From: Dyadobacter soli
Lineage (GTDB): Bacteria > Bacteroidota > Bacteroidia > Cytophagales > Spirosomataceae
DNA length: 64,000 bases
NCBI RefSeq assembly: GCF_900101885.1
Contig: NZ_FNAN01000015.1
Span: forward strand, 124,001 to 188,000
Direction: 5' to 3'
Below the pieces are notes generated by a model. That model made no database searches, was not told the origin of the DNA, and saw nothing but the letters and a program-made list of their open reading frames with translations. This document shows, one piece after another, positions 18,101-25,020 of this stretch. The first letter of the stretch is position 1. The number at the start of each line of letters is the position of its first letter. A program made the position numbers and the translations under genes.

Positions 18101-18674
18101 TTTCAATGCGCCGCTCAGCAACTCGGTGCGTACGGGCGAGGATATGGAAGGCGAGGACAGGATCGGAGAATATGAAGGCCGCTTTGGTTTTGCAGGTAAT
18201 TTCCAAAAAGCGTCGCTTGAACTCAATCGCCCGAATGAAGGCGGCAGCAATGTAGCTGAACCGAGCAAAACCACTTCAAAAACGGTTGCTTCCAATGCGA
18301 TGGTGATCGAGCTGAAAGTGGAAAAGGAGATAATGCAGTATGACAAAAAGCTGCTTACTGTGAAAGCGGGGCAGAAGGTGGTGATCAACCTCGAAAACCC
18401 CGACGGAATGCAGCACAACCTGTTAATTATCAAACCCGGCACATTGCAAAAAGTAGGTAAGGCCGCCGACGAACTTCTTACTAATCCGAAAGCTGCTGAA
18501 ATGCAATACGTTCCAAAGATCCCGGAAGTACTGTTCTCGACGAAGCTGGTGAATAGCGAAGAAACCGTCACGTTGGAATTCACGGTGCCCAATGAGCCCG
18601 GCGATTACCCGTACGTATGCACATTCCCCGGCCACTGGCGCGGTATGAATGGGATTCTGCGGGTGGTTCGGTGA
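15144..18674 (+). CDS. Giant ThuA / beta-propeller / HEAT / azurin-like fusion lipoprotein
   Basis: A 1176-residue lipoprotein (LMALAC lipobox). Domains by eye: ThuA-like at about 38-245 (AEVLFLGHNSKHHDSG, KGLIPIHSASGCF, GRVFYTAYGHEDSTW); a PVC-type dehydrogenase propeller at about 280-660 (DFEIQLFASEPDITNPIAMS, DTNGDGKADKFTVFA); HEAT-like helices at about 665-870; a concanavalin/LamG-like sandwich at about 880-1055; and an azurin-like cupredoxin at about 1075-1176. The cupredoxin has a complete type-1 copper set: His1091, Cys1159, His1164 and Met1168, with CTFPGH as in azurin. This suggests a periplasmic sugar-processing or redox protein passing electrons to copper. Comparable propeller proteins often carry cytochrome c instead; no CxxCH is seen here. 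Substrate unknown. Confidence 0.85.
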   Translation: MRNYVALLLVGLMALACAKSKTGAPAVKAGASKGRRAEVLFLGHNSKHHDSGKYAPWLSIKLFKSGINMSYTTNPNDINPENLAKYDGLIIYANHDSLSPSQESAMKAFVEGGKGLIPIHSASGCFRNSTWYIKTIGGQFASHKTGTFKNTILKPEHQVMKGITAFETWDETYVHKNLNPDKIVLGERVEGDVHEPYTWVRNEGKGRVFYTAYGHEDSTWTNKGFLDLVRNGVLWAVGDRVQAQIAALNLPDVDIYNSDTISHYTKRHVVPKMQESLSPAESNKLTQIPPDFEIQLFASEPDITNPIAMSWDERGRLWVVESVDYPNTFKETDGASNDRIKICEDTNGDGKADKFTVFADKLNIPTSMVFSNGGVIVSMAPDFVFLKDTNGDDVADTREVIMTGWGKNDTHAGPSNLQYGFDNKIWGVLGFSAFNGTIDGKKMSFSQGLYHFKPDGKEFEYLGSSSNNTWGLGFTEDNNIFLSTANNTHSAFFSMPGRLMQRTLGEEQPTVQAIQKIDGHYDAHAVTPNLRQVDVVGGFTSAAGHHFYTARNYPKEYWNRVAFVTEPTIRLVHKAILEPDGAGFKEKDGWNFMASSDEWFGPVQAEVGPDGAVWVSDWYNFIIQHNVFVPAQSPSKFILPFEEQPHGPGNAFSSPMRDLNHGRIYRIVYKNAQKAPALKLSKDDLPGLVAALENDNMFWRMTAQRLLVESKKLSVLPDLYKIISNPKVDEIGLNSPAVHALWTLHGLGAMDGSNAEALQVVSKALTHPAAGVRKAGASVLPKQAQSFEILEKGMKDANLNTRLSVFVAIAELPASEKAGAAIYQASLDEQNAKDPWLSRAILAAAIQHEKGFLAAAGKQSQPSALTAQVTEALSREIYPLGRRSTLQFPPDVTGKEITIRATVNKGRDRALQGFIAGQGGKDGGYALYIQDGKLIMAVKQHGMLSQAATSAPLPDKFDVVASLTQGGNIRIEIDGKEAATGKAHMLFNAPLSNSVRTGEDMEGEDRIGEYEGRFGFAGNFQKASLELNRPNEGGSNVAEPSKTTSKTVASNAMVIELKVEKEIMQYDKKLLTVKAGQKVVINLENPDGMQHNLLIIKPGTLQKVGKAADELLTNPKAAEMQYVPKIPEVLFSTKLVNSEETVTLEFTVPNEPGDYPYVCTFPGHWRGMNGILRVVR

Positions 18675-18714
18675 GAACTCATAAACACTAAACTCATAAA
18701 CTTAAAACTCAAAA

Positions 18715-19446
18715 ATGACGCATTCAACCTCAAAGCTCATTGCCGCATTATTGCTTCTGTTAGCCATGATTTCCATTAATGCGATGGCGGAAAGCCCCGG
18801 AAAGAAAAAGGCGATCCGCGTGCTGCTGGTAGGTGGCGGCGCCTCGCACGATTTCGACCGGTGGTATAAGCAGGAAGATGTGCAAACGCTGCAAAAAGAG
18901 GGTCTCGCCACGGTGGAGTACACCAGCGACCCGTCGGCCATTCTGGGCAAACTGAAAGACATCGATGTGCTCTACCTCAGCAACAACCAGCCCATCGCCG
19001 ACAAGGCCACGCGTGAAGCCATTTTTGCATTCGTGGATGCCGGAAAAGGCCTGGTACTGGCGCATCCCGCACTTTGGTACAACTGGGCCGACTGGCCGGA
19101 ATACAACCAGAAGCTCGTAGGCGGCGGCTCGAAAGGACATGACAAATACGGGCCGTTCGAAGTTACCATTACCGGAAAGCACCCGGTTACCAAAGGCGTT
19201 CCGGCAAGTTTCAAGCTGGATGACGAGTTGTATTACTTCAAACCGGATGCCGCAGGTACGCCGATCGAAGTGCTCGCTACGGCCAAAGCGGAGACTTCGG
19301 AGAAGGTTTTCCCAAGCATTTTCATTGTGAAATATCCGAAGGGGAGGATTGTTGGGATCGCATTGGGGCATGATGCCAAATCGCATACGATTGAGCCTTA
19401 TCAGACTATGTTGAGGAATGCTGTTCAGTGGGCGGCTGGGAAATAA
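18715..19446 (+). CDS. ThuA domain protein, secreted
   Basis: A 243-residue protein with a signal peptide (IAALLLLLAMISINAMAES) and one ThuA-like class-I amidotransferase-fold domain: IRVLLVGGGASHDFDRW, GKGLVLAHPALWYNW, GGGSKGHDKYGPFEVTIT and KGRIVGIALGHD. ThuA of rhizobia works with ThuB, a Gfo/Idh/MocA oxidoreductase, on trehalose by way of 3-keto forms, so this one may handle keto-sugar glycosides in the periplasm. It follows the large fusion by 40 bases and is its probable partner. A Gfo/Idh/MocA gene begins 370 bases later, after a repeat island. Confidence 0.85.
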   Translation: MTHSTSKLIAALLLLLAMISINAMAESPGKKKAIRVLLVGGGASHDFDRWYKQEDVQTLQKEGLATVEYTSDPSAILGKLKDIDVLYLSNNQPIADKATREAIFAFVDAGKGLVLAHPALWYNWADWPEYNQKLVGGGSKGHDKYGPFEVTITGKHPVTKGVPASFKLDDELYYFKPDAAGTPIEVLATAKAETSEKVFPSIFIVKYPKGRIVGIALGHDAKSHTIEPYQTMLRNAVQWAAGK

Positions 19447-19455
19447 AAGAAAAAG

Positions 19456-19533
19456 CTCAAATAAGCTCCTTACCAGCAATTCTCAAACAAGCTTTTAATT
19501 AACAATGCTCAGACAAGCTCCCTGACTAACTCT
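19456..19533. repeat. Three tandem 26-base degenerate repeats
   Basis: CTCAAATAAGCT, CTCAAACAAGCT and CTCAGACAAGCT begin at 19456, 19482 and 19508, exactly 26 bases apart. The rest of each unit is looser but shares CAAT before the next copy. They fill the first part of the 369-base gene-free gap. Confidence 0.7.
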
Positions 19534-19536
19534 TAT

Positions 19537-19797
19537 CCGTCGGTTGAAACCGACGGCAATAGGATTAAAGATGATCATGCATATGCCCCCAGGATGGCAC
19601 CAATGATCAATACCATTCCCTATAAATCTATTGCCCCGGGCTTTATCCCGGGGATCAGGAGAGAAAGGGGGCAAGAATCAAAAGAGCCATAGGCTCGCAA
19701 AGGAAGCAAAACAAATCAATCCATTTCCAACCCCAGGTTTTAACCTGGGGCCAAAGCAAAATCAATCCATTTCTTAACCCCGGGTTTTAACCCGGGG
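19537..19797. repeat. Array of 20-base REP-like palindromes
   Basis: Four 20-base palindromes lie at 19537-19556, 19634-19653, 19731-19750 and 19778-19797, for example CCCCAGGTTTTAACCTGGGG. Three have a perfect 9-pair stem around a 2-base centre; the second has one mismatch. Starts are 97, 97 and 47 bases apart, and weaker palindromic remnants (GCCCCCAGG near 19585; GAGCCATAGGCTC at 19684-19696) sit at the half steps. Spacers share ATCAATCCATTTC. They resemble REP elements moved by REP-associated tyrosine transposases; no such gene is in this window. Confidence 0.7.
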
Positions 19798-19815
19798 GCT
19801 TTAAACAAAACAACA

Positions 19816-20934
19816 ATGAGCGACAAGCAAATCACAGTAGTTATCGTGGGTATGGGTTTCGGGAAGGAGTTTATCCCCATCTATCAAAGCCACCCGAATA
19901 TCAAGGCGGTGGGGATCTGTACCCGCAGCAAACAAACCCGCGACGAGCTGACAGCCAAGTTCAATCTCGACCCTAACCTCGTTTTCGAGCATTTCGAAGA
20001 CGTTCCCAAGCGCGACGACGTGGACGCGATACACGTGGTAACGCCCGTCCCCGATCACGCACGCATGACGCTCGCGTCCCTGAATGCCAATAAGCACACC
20101 GCCTGCACTATCCCGATGGCGATGACCGTCGAAGATTGCAAAGCCATCGTGGAAGCCAAACGCCGTTCGGGCAAAGTGTATATGATGATGGAAACCGCGC
20201 TTTATACCCGCGAATTCCTCTACGGACTGAACCTCGCGCAAACCGGCCAGCTGGGCCGCATTCAGTTTGTGCGCGGCTCGCACATCCAGGATATGAGCAT
20301 GGATGGCTGGGGCGAGTACTGGAAAGGTTACCCACCGATGCTGAACGGTACCCACGCCATTTCCCCGCTTTTGAAAATCAATAATACCATTGCCGAAACG
20401 GTCGTTTGTCACGGCTCGGGCCGGTTGAGTGAAGATCTCGCCAGCCGCTACGGATCGCCTTTCGCGGTTGAAACAGCCACATTTACGTTGCGCGGCTCCG
20501 ACGTGGTAGCCGAGGCGACCCGCTCGCTTTTTGATGTGGTGCGCCAGTACCGCGAGAGCTACGATGTGTATGGTACCAAAATGTCGTTCGAATGGGAGCA
20601 GTTGCAGGATGAGGAGCACGTGATTTTCGATGGTGGCGAGAATGCATCGCGCATCAATGTACCGGATACCGATGAGCTGCTCATCGAACCGATCAAGCAT
20701 TTCACAAAGCGTGAGAAAATCGACGACCCGAATCACGTTTCGTTCCTTCAAGGCGCTGGTCATGGCGGATCGCACCCGCATTTGGTGCAGGAATTCGTGG
20801 CGGCGATTGTCGAAGGCCGCGATTCGGCCGTGGACGCGGCACTGGCTGCCAACTACACCTGCGCCGGCATTTGCGCACACGAGTCGGCCATGAAGGGCGG
20901 TATTCGTGTGGATGTGCCGAGTTTTGAAGCGTAA
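19816..20934 (+). CDS. Gfo/Idh/MocA-family oxidoreductase
   Basis: A 372-residue cytoplasmic NAD(P)-dependent sugar oxidoreductase. The N-terminal Rossmann fold begins ITVVIVGMGFGKEF and continues with DAIHVVTPVPDH and the short KHTACTIPMAMT loop; in most members this loop is EKP with a catalytic lysine, so TIPMAMT is unusual. The C-terminal alpha/beta domain carries the NGTHAISPLL segment with a histidine expected in the active site. Members oxidise or reduce sugars and keto-sugars. Being next to a ThuA protein and an epimerase-like gene, it may reduce or oxidise a 3-keto-sugar, as ThuB does. A strong terminator follows, so it may be a single-gene unit. Confidence 0.88.
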   Translation: MSDKQITVVIVGMGFGKEFIPIYQSHPNIKAVGICTRSKQTRDELTAKFNLDPNLVFEHFEDVPKRDDVDAIHVVTPVPDHARMTLASLNANKHTACTIPMAMTVEDCKAIVEAKRRSGKVYMMMETALYTREFLYGLNLAQTGQLGRIQFVRGSHIQDMSMDGWGEYWKGYPPMLNGTHAISPLLKINNTIAETVVCHGSGRLSEDLASRYGSPFAVETATFTLRGSDVVAEATRSLFDVVRQYRESYDVYGTKMSFEWEQLQDEEHVIFDGGENASRINVPDTDELLIEPIKHFTKREKIDDPNHVSFLQGAGHGGSHPHLVQEFVAAIVEGRDSAVDAALAANYTCAGICAHESAMKGGIRVDVPSFEA

Positions 20935-20946
20935 TTTATTCCAATA

Positions 20947-20977
20947 AAAAAGCCAGGCCTCAAAAACCTGGCTTTTT
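20947..20977 (+). terminator. Terminator after the Gfo/Idh/MocA gene
   Basis: AAAAAGCCAGG (20947-20957) pairs with CCTGGCTTTTT (20967-20977) around a 9-base loop. It lies 13 bases past the stop and 19 bases before the next ATG. Confidence 0.85.
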
Positions 20978-20995
20978 GCTAAAACCTGAATCCCT

Positions 20996-21868
20996 ATGTT
21001 ATTCGGAGCCAGCACATTCATCTGGGTATCCCCGTTTTCGACAGCCAACATCGACCTGCTCACCAAGGTTAAGAACATGGGCTACGATATCATCGAAATC
21101 GCAGTCGAAGACGCCCGCATTATCGATTGGAAGCTCATCAAAGACACCGCCCGCGATCTTGACCTGAAAATCACCATCAGCGGTGCATTCGGTCCGGAAC
21201 GCGACATTTCCAGCACCGATCCGGCATTCCGCGAGATCGGGAAACAATACATTATCGATTGCATCCGCATAGCCGAACAAATGGACAGCCCGGTTTTCGG
21301 CGGGCCCGTATATTCGGCAGTAGGCAAAACGCGCATTGTCTCCGACGAGCAGAAAAAGCAGGAGCGTGCATGGTGTGTGGATATTTTAAAAGAAGTAAGC
21401 CAAATCGCCGGGGATTGCGGGGTTACGCTCGGCCTGGAACCCTTGAACCGCTTTGAAACCGATATGGTGAACACCGTCGATCAGGCGTTGTCGATCCTGG
21501 ACGAGGTGGGAAATCCCAATCTGAAAATCGTGCTCGACACCTTCCATTCCAATATCGAGGAAAAAGATATTCCGGCCACGATCAGGAAAATCGGGAAAGA
21601 TTTACTTTGTCATGTACAAGGCAACGAAAGCGACCGCGGTACGCCGGGCACCGGCCATCTCGAATGGCAGGGCATTCAGGAGGCGCTTACCGACATCGGC
21701 TATGATGGCGCGGTGGTGATCGAAACCTTCGGACAACCTTCCAAAGAACTCGCACGTGCAGCCTGCATCTGGCGACCATTGGCCAACAGCGCCGATGAGC
21801 TGGCCGATGAAGGGCTTGCTTTTTACAAGAAACTGTTTGTTCCAACACATTCTACCGTCAATGCGTAA
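20996..21868 (+). CDS. Sugar-phosphate isomerase/epimerase family, D-tagatose 3-epimerase-like
   Basis: A 290-residue TIM-barrel protein of the xylose-isomerase-like family. The four metal ligands of ketose 3-epimerases can be placed: Glu148 in GLEPLNRFE, Asp181 in VLDTFHSN, a histidine near 206 in CHVQGN, and Glu243 in VVIETF. Their spacing closely follows D-tagatose and D-psicose 3-epimerases. HVQGNESDRGTPGTGHLEW matches the substrate loop. No signal peptide is present, so it should act in the cytoplasm, epimerising a ketohexose or keto-sugar. The last 8 bases overlap the start of the next gene, implying translational coupling. Confidence 0.87.
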   Translation: MLFGASTFIWVSPFSTANIDLLTKVKNMGYDIIEIAVEDARIIDWKLIKDTARDLDLKITISGAFGPERDISSTDPAFREIGKQYIIDCIRIAEQMDSPVFGGPVYSAVGKTRIVSDEQKKQERAWCVDILKEVSQIAGDCGVTLGLEPLNRFETDMVNTVDQALSILDEVGNPNLKIVLDTFHSNIEEKDIPATIRKIGKDLLCHVQGNESDRGTPGTGHLEWQGIQEALTDIGYDGAVVIETFGQPSKELARAACIWRPLANSADELADEGLAFYKKLFVPTHSTVNA

Positions 21869-23936
21869 AATCCTGTTTTTTTTCTTGTCAATGATTGGGC
21901 TAACGCTGCAAGCGCAGGTACCCGTCGATTTAAAAGGTTTTGACAAGAAAGGCGGCGTCCAGGCGACCGTCAGCGGCGCAATGCTGAACGTCGAATGGCC
22001 CGCCGGCAATGCGGAAACCGCCAAAGTTTCCATCGATCTGAATAAAACCAACCCGCTGATCGGCAGCCTGGGCATTGGTACCAAAGAGAAACAATACACG
22101 ATCGCCCAAAATCTCGATCCGGCCATTATACTTACCGTCGGCAAGCGCGACCTCGTTTCACAGAACGGCTGGAATATTTTCTTTGACAAAACAGCCTACC
22201 TGAAATACCAGAGTTACGCCGTGAAGCTCGACAAAACGGACGTCAAAGTGGCCAGCAACGGCTCCCGCACGGAAATTACGGTGAACGGAGCGAAGGCCGG
22301 ACCGTTTTCGGGCGCCATTCAATTTACATTGTACAATGGCAGTCCGCTCATGAATGTGGCCGCGGTAATGTCTACCAATGTCGATTCGTTAGCCGTGATT
22401 TATGACATAGGCCTTACCTCGCGTGAAACGCCCTGGCAGAAGCTTTTCTGGGCCGATACCGAGGATTTTATGCGGAATGTGGCAGTGACCAAAATGGATA
22501 CGGTCGAAATGATGGCGGTTAAATACCGCACGATCATTGGTCAAGGCAAAGAAGGTAACCTGGCCGTTTTCCCCGCACCGCACCAGTATTTCTATCCGCT
22601 GGATAATTGCTATAACCTCGAACACATTTGGTACGGCGAGAATTACCGCAACCTGCTGCCGGGTTTCGGGATCGGCATTCGCCACGATTTGCTCGGCGAC
22701 CGGCGCTGGGTACCGTGGTTCAATGCACCTCCGGGAACGCAGCAGCGGTACAATTTCTTCTGCCTGCTGAGCCGCGAAAAGGATGGCAAAGTGCTGGAAA
22801 ATGTGAAGGCATTTACGCATTCGGACAAGTATGAGCCGATTCCAGGCTACTATACGATGTCGAGTCACTTCCACCAGGAGCATGTGGACGACGTGCTCAC
22901 GCGCAAGCCGCTGCCGGATATGCCGGGTTTTGTGAAAGCATTCCGTAATACGGGCTTGAACATTGTGCATCTGGCCGAATTCCATGGTCCGGGGAGCCCG
23001 CGAGGGCCGGAAGCGAAGCGCTGGCCGGAATTGAAAATGATGTTTGCGGAGTGCGAACGATTATCAGGCGGCAACTTTCTGCTATTGCCCGGCGAGGAGC
23101 CTAACAATTTCTTTGGCGGCCACTGGATGAATATCTTTCCCAAACCGGTTTACTGGCTGATGTCGCGCGAGAAAGACCAGCCATTTGTAGAAGACCATCC
23201 CGAGTACGGCAAGGTTTACCGCATTGGCAACAAGGAGGAAATGCAGAAACTGCTCGAAATGGAAAACGGTCTCGCGTGGACTGCGCACGCACGCACGAAG
23301 GGCTCTACCGGCTTTCCCGACAAGCAAAAGGACGAAGCATTCTACAAATCCGACCATTTCCTCGGCGCCGCCTGGAAAGCGATGCCGGCCGATTTGTCGC
23401 AGCCCAAGCTCGGTAAACGCGTCCTCGACCTGATGGACGATATGGCCAACTGGGGCTATAAAAAGAATGTACTAGCCGAAGCAGATCTGTTCCGCATTGA
23501 GCCTAATTATGAATTGTATGGCCATTTGAATGTCAATTACCTGCAACTCGACGAGCTTCCAAAATTCGAGGACGGCTGGCAGCCGGTACTAGATGCGATG
23601 CGGAAAGGCAAATTCTTCGTCACCACCGGCGAAGTGCTCATCCCGGCATTTAAAGTGAATAATGCAGCCGTTGGTGAAACCGCTAAGCCTGATGCGAAAG
23701 GTAATGTGGAAATCGCCCTCGACGCCAAATGGACATTTCCGCTCAACCGCGCGGAAGTGATCTCCGGTGACGGCAAGGAAGTGTTCCACGACATTATTAA
23801 TTTGAACGACACACAAGCATTCGGTCAGAAAAACTTTAAGTTTACCCAAAATATGAAAGGCCGGAAATGGCTGCGGGTTGAACTTTGGGATGTAGCGGCC
23901 AACGGCGCATTCACGCAGATCATCTGGCTTGAATAA
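21861..23936 (+). CDS. Secreted PHP-type (CehA/McbA-like) protein of unknown role
   Basis: About 691 residues; ATG 21861 overlaps the preceding stop and gives a clear signal peptide (RKILFFFLSMIGLTLQAQ). The N-terminal 330 residues look all-beta. From about 340 a metal-dependent phosphoesterase-like (PHP) pattern appears: SSHFHQEH, VHLAEFHGPG, LLPGEEPNNFFGGHWMN, LAWTAHARTKG and SDHFLGAAW, rich in His, Asp and Glu at the expected places. A beta-sandwich closes the protein. CehA/McbA relatives hydrolyse esters or carbamates, but the family is broad and I do not know this member's substrate. It sits between an epimerase and a GH43 enzyme. Confidence 0.6.
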   Translation: MRKILFFFLSMIGLTLQAQVPVDLKGFDKKGGVQATVSGAMLNVEWPAGNAETAKVSIDLNKTNPLIGSLGIGTKEKQYTIAQNLDPAIILTVGKRDLVSQNGWNIFFDKTAYLKYQSYAVKLDKTDVKVASNGSRTEITVNGAKAGPFSGAIQFTLYNGSPLMNVAAVMSTNVDSLAVIYDIGLTSRETPWQKLFWADTEDFMRNVAVTKMDTVEMMAVKYRTIIGQGKEGNLAVFPAPHQYFYPLDNCYNLEHIWYGENYRNLLPGFGIGIRHDLLGDRRWVPWFNAPPGTQQRYNFFCLLSREKDGKVLENVKAFTHSDKYEPIPGYYTMSSHFHQEHVDDVLTRKPLPDMPGFVKAFRNTGLNIVHLAEFHGPGSPRGPEAKRWPELKMMFAECERLSGGNFLLLPGEEPNNFFGGHWMNIFPKPVYWLMSREKDQPFVEDHPEYGKVYRIGNKEEMQKLLEMENGLAWTAHARTKGSTGFPDKQKDEAFYKSDHFLGAAWKAMPADLSQPKLGKRVLDLMDDMANWGYKKNVLAEADLFRIEPNYELYGHLNVNYLQLDELPKFEDGWQPVLDAMRKGKFFVTTGEVLIPAFKVNNAAVGETAKPDAKGNVEIALDAKWTFPLNRAEVISGDGKEVFHDIINLNDTQAFGQKNFKFTQNMKGRKWLRVELWDVAANGAFTQIIWLE

Positions 23937-23957
23937 CGTTATCAAACCGAAACAAGA

Positions 23958-24998
23958 ATGATCAAACCACTCTTATCACTGCTATTACCACTCATTTTGA
24001 CGCCTCCGGGCCCCGGCGGCCCGGGACCAGGCGACAAGGAGTACAAGAACCCCGTTTTCGAACCCATTCTCGCCGATCCGACGGTCGTGAAGGGCGACGA
24101 TAGCTACTTTTACGCTTACGGTACGCAGGACGACTGGGGCGATGGCAACGGCTCACGGCTGGTACCCATTGTCCGTTCGAAAGACCTCGTGCATTGGGAT
24201 TTCGTCAAGGAAGCATTTACTACTAAGCCCGCCTGGAAGGAAAAAGGCGGCATTTGGGCGCCGGACGTGGTGAAAGTGAATGGCAAATACTACATGTATT
24301 ACGCTTACTCGACCTGGGGCGATGTGAATCCGGGTGTAGGGTTGGCGATCGCGGATTCGCCTGCGGGCCCGTTCGTCGATCAGGGAAAGTTGTTCAATAG
24401 CGCGGATGTAGAAGTGCCAAACTCGATCGATCCGTTTTATCTCGAAGCGGATGGTAAAAAATATGTTTTCTGGGGCAGTTTCAGCGATAAGCCTACGCAG
24501 GGAACTTACGGTGTGGAACTGTCGGCCGATGGCAAATCGGTCACCGATCTTTCGAAGAAATTCAAACTAGCAGCCGGAGATTTCGAAGCGGTAATGATCC
24601 AGAAAAAAGGGGATTACTACTACTTTTTAGGTTCGAAGGAAAGTTGTTGCGAGTTCGAGAAAAGTAAATACCATATTCGCGTGGGCCGTTCTAAATCTAT
24701 TTTCGGGCCGTTTCTCGACCAGGAGGGCAAGGATTTGAAGGAACGCGGTGCGGGTACGATCCTCCTGCACGGAAATGACGCATATGCAGGGCCAGGGCAT
24801 AATGCACGCTGGATAACCGACGACGCCGGTACGGACTGGCTGCTTTACCACGCGATCAGCAAGGCTGAGCCCAGGGTATCCACCGGCACCAATCGTCGTG
24901 TGTTAATGCTGGATAAACTGACCTGGAAAAATGGCTGGCCGGAAATTTCTAATGCACAACCAAGCTTAGAAAACCAGCCCGCGCCTCTTTTTAAATAA
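23958..24998 (+). CDS. Glycoside hydrolase family 43 enzyme, secreted
   Basis: A 346-residue five-bladed propeller hydrolase. After a signal peptide and a Pro-Gly-rich linker (PPGPGGPGPG), the catalytic base is Asp40 in ILADPTVV, the pKa modulator Asp158 in NSIDPFY, and the general acid Glu210 in DFEAVMI. GIWAPDVVKVNGKYYMYYA is a typical second-blade strand. Members act on arabinan, arabinoxylan or xylo-oligosaccharides with inversion. It lies 22 bases before a GH5-like gene in the same operon. A conserved pair of cysteines (SKESCCEF) lies near the active-site rim. Confidence 0.88.
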   Translation: MIKPLLSLLLPLILTPPGPGGPGPGDKEYKNPVFEPILADPTVVKGDDSYFYAYGTQDDWGDGNGSRLVPIVRSKDLVHWDFVKEAFTTKPAWKEKGGIWAPDVVKVNGKYYMYYAYSTWGDVNPGVGLAIADSPAGPFVDQGKLFNSADVEVPNSIDPFYLEADGKKYVFWGSFSDKPTQGTYGVELSADGKSVTDLSKKFKLAAGDFEAVMIQKKGDYYYFLGSKESCCEFEKSKYHIRVGRSKSIFGPFLDQEGKDLKERGAGTILLHGNDAYAGPGHNARWITDDAGTDWLLYHAISKAEPRVSTGTNRRVLMLDKLTWKNGWPEISNAQPSLENQPAPLFK

Positions 24999-25020
24999 CG
25001 AAACCAATTCTAAACACCTG

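Noticed and set aside
19537..19797. CRISPR array
   Set aside because: Repeats are palindromes that differ in sequence between copies, the spacers resemble each other, and no cas genes are near.
19801..21078. 425-codon open frame on the minus strand
   Set aside because: It runs opposite the Gfo/Idh/MocA gene and across a terminator; the translation has no recognisable domain.
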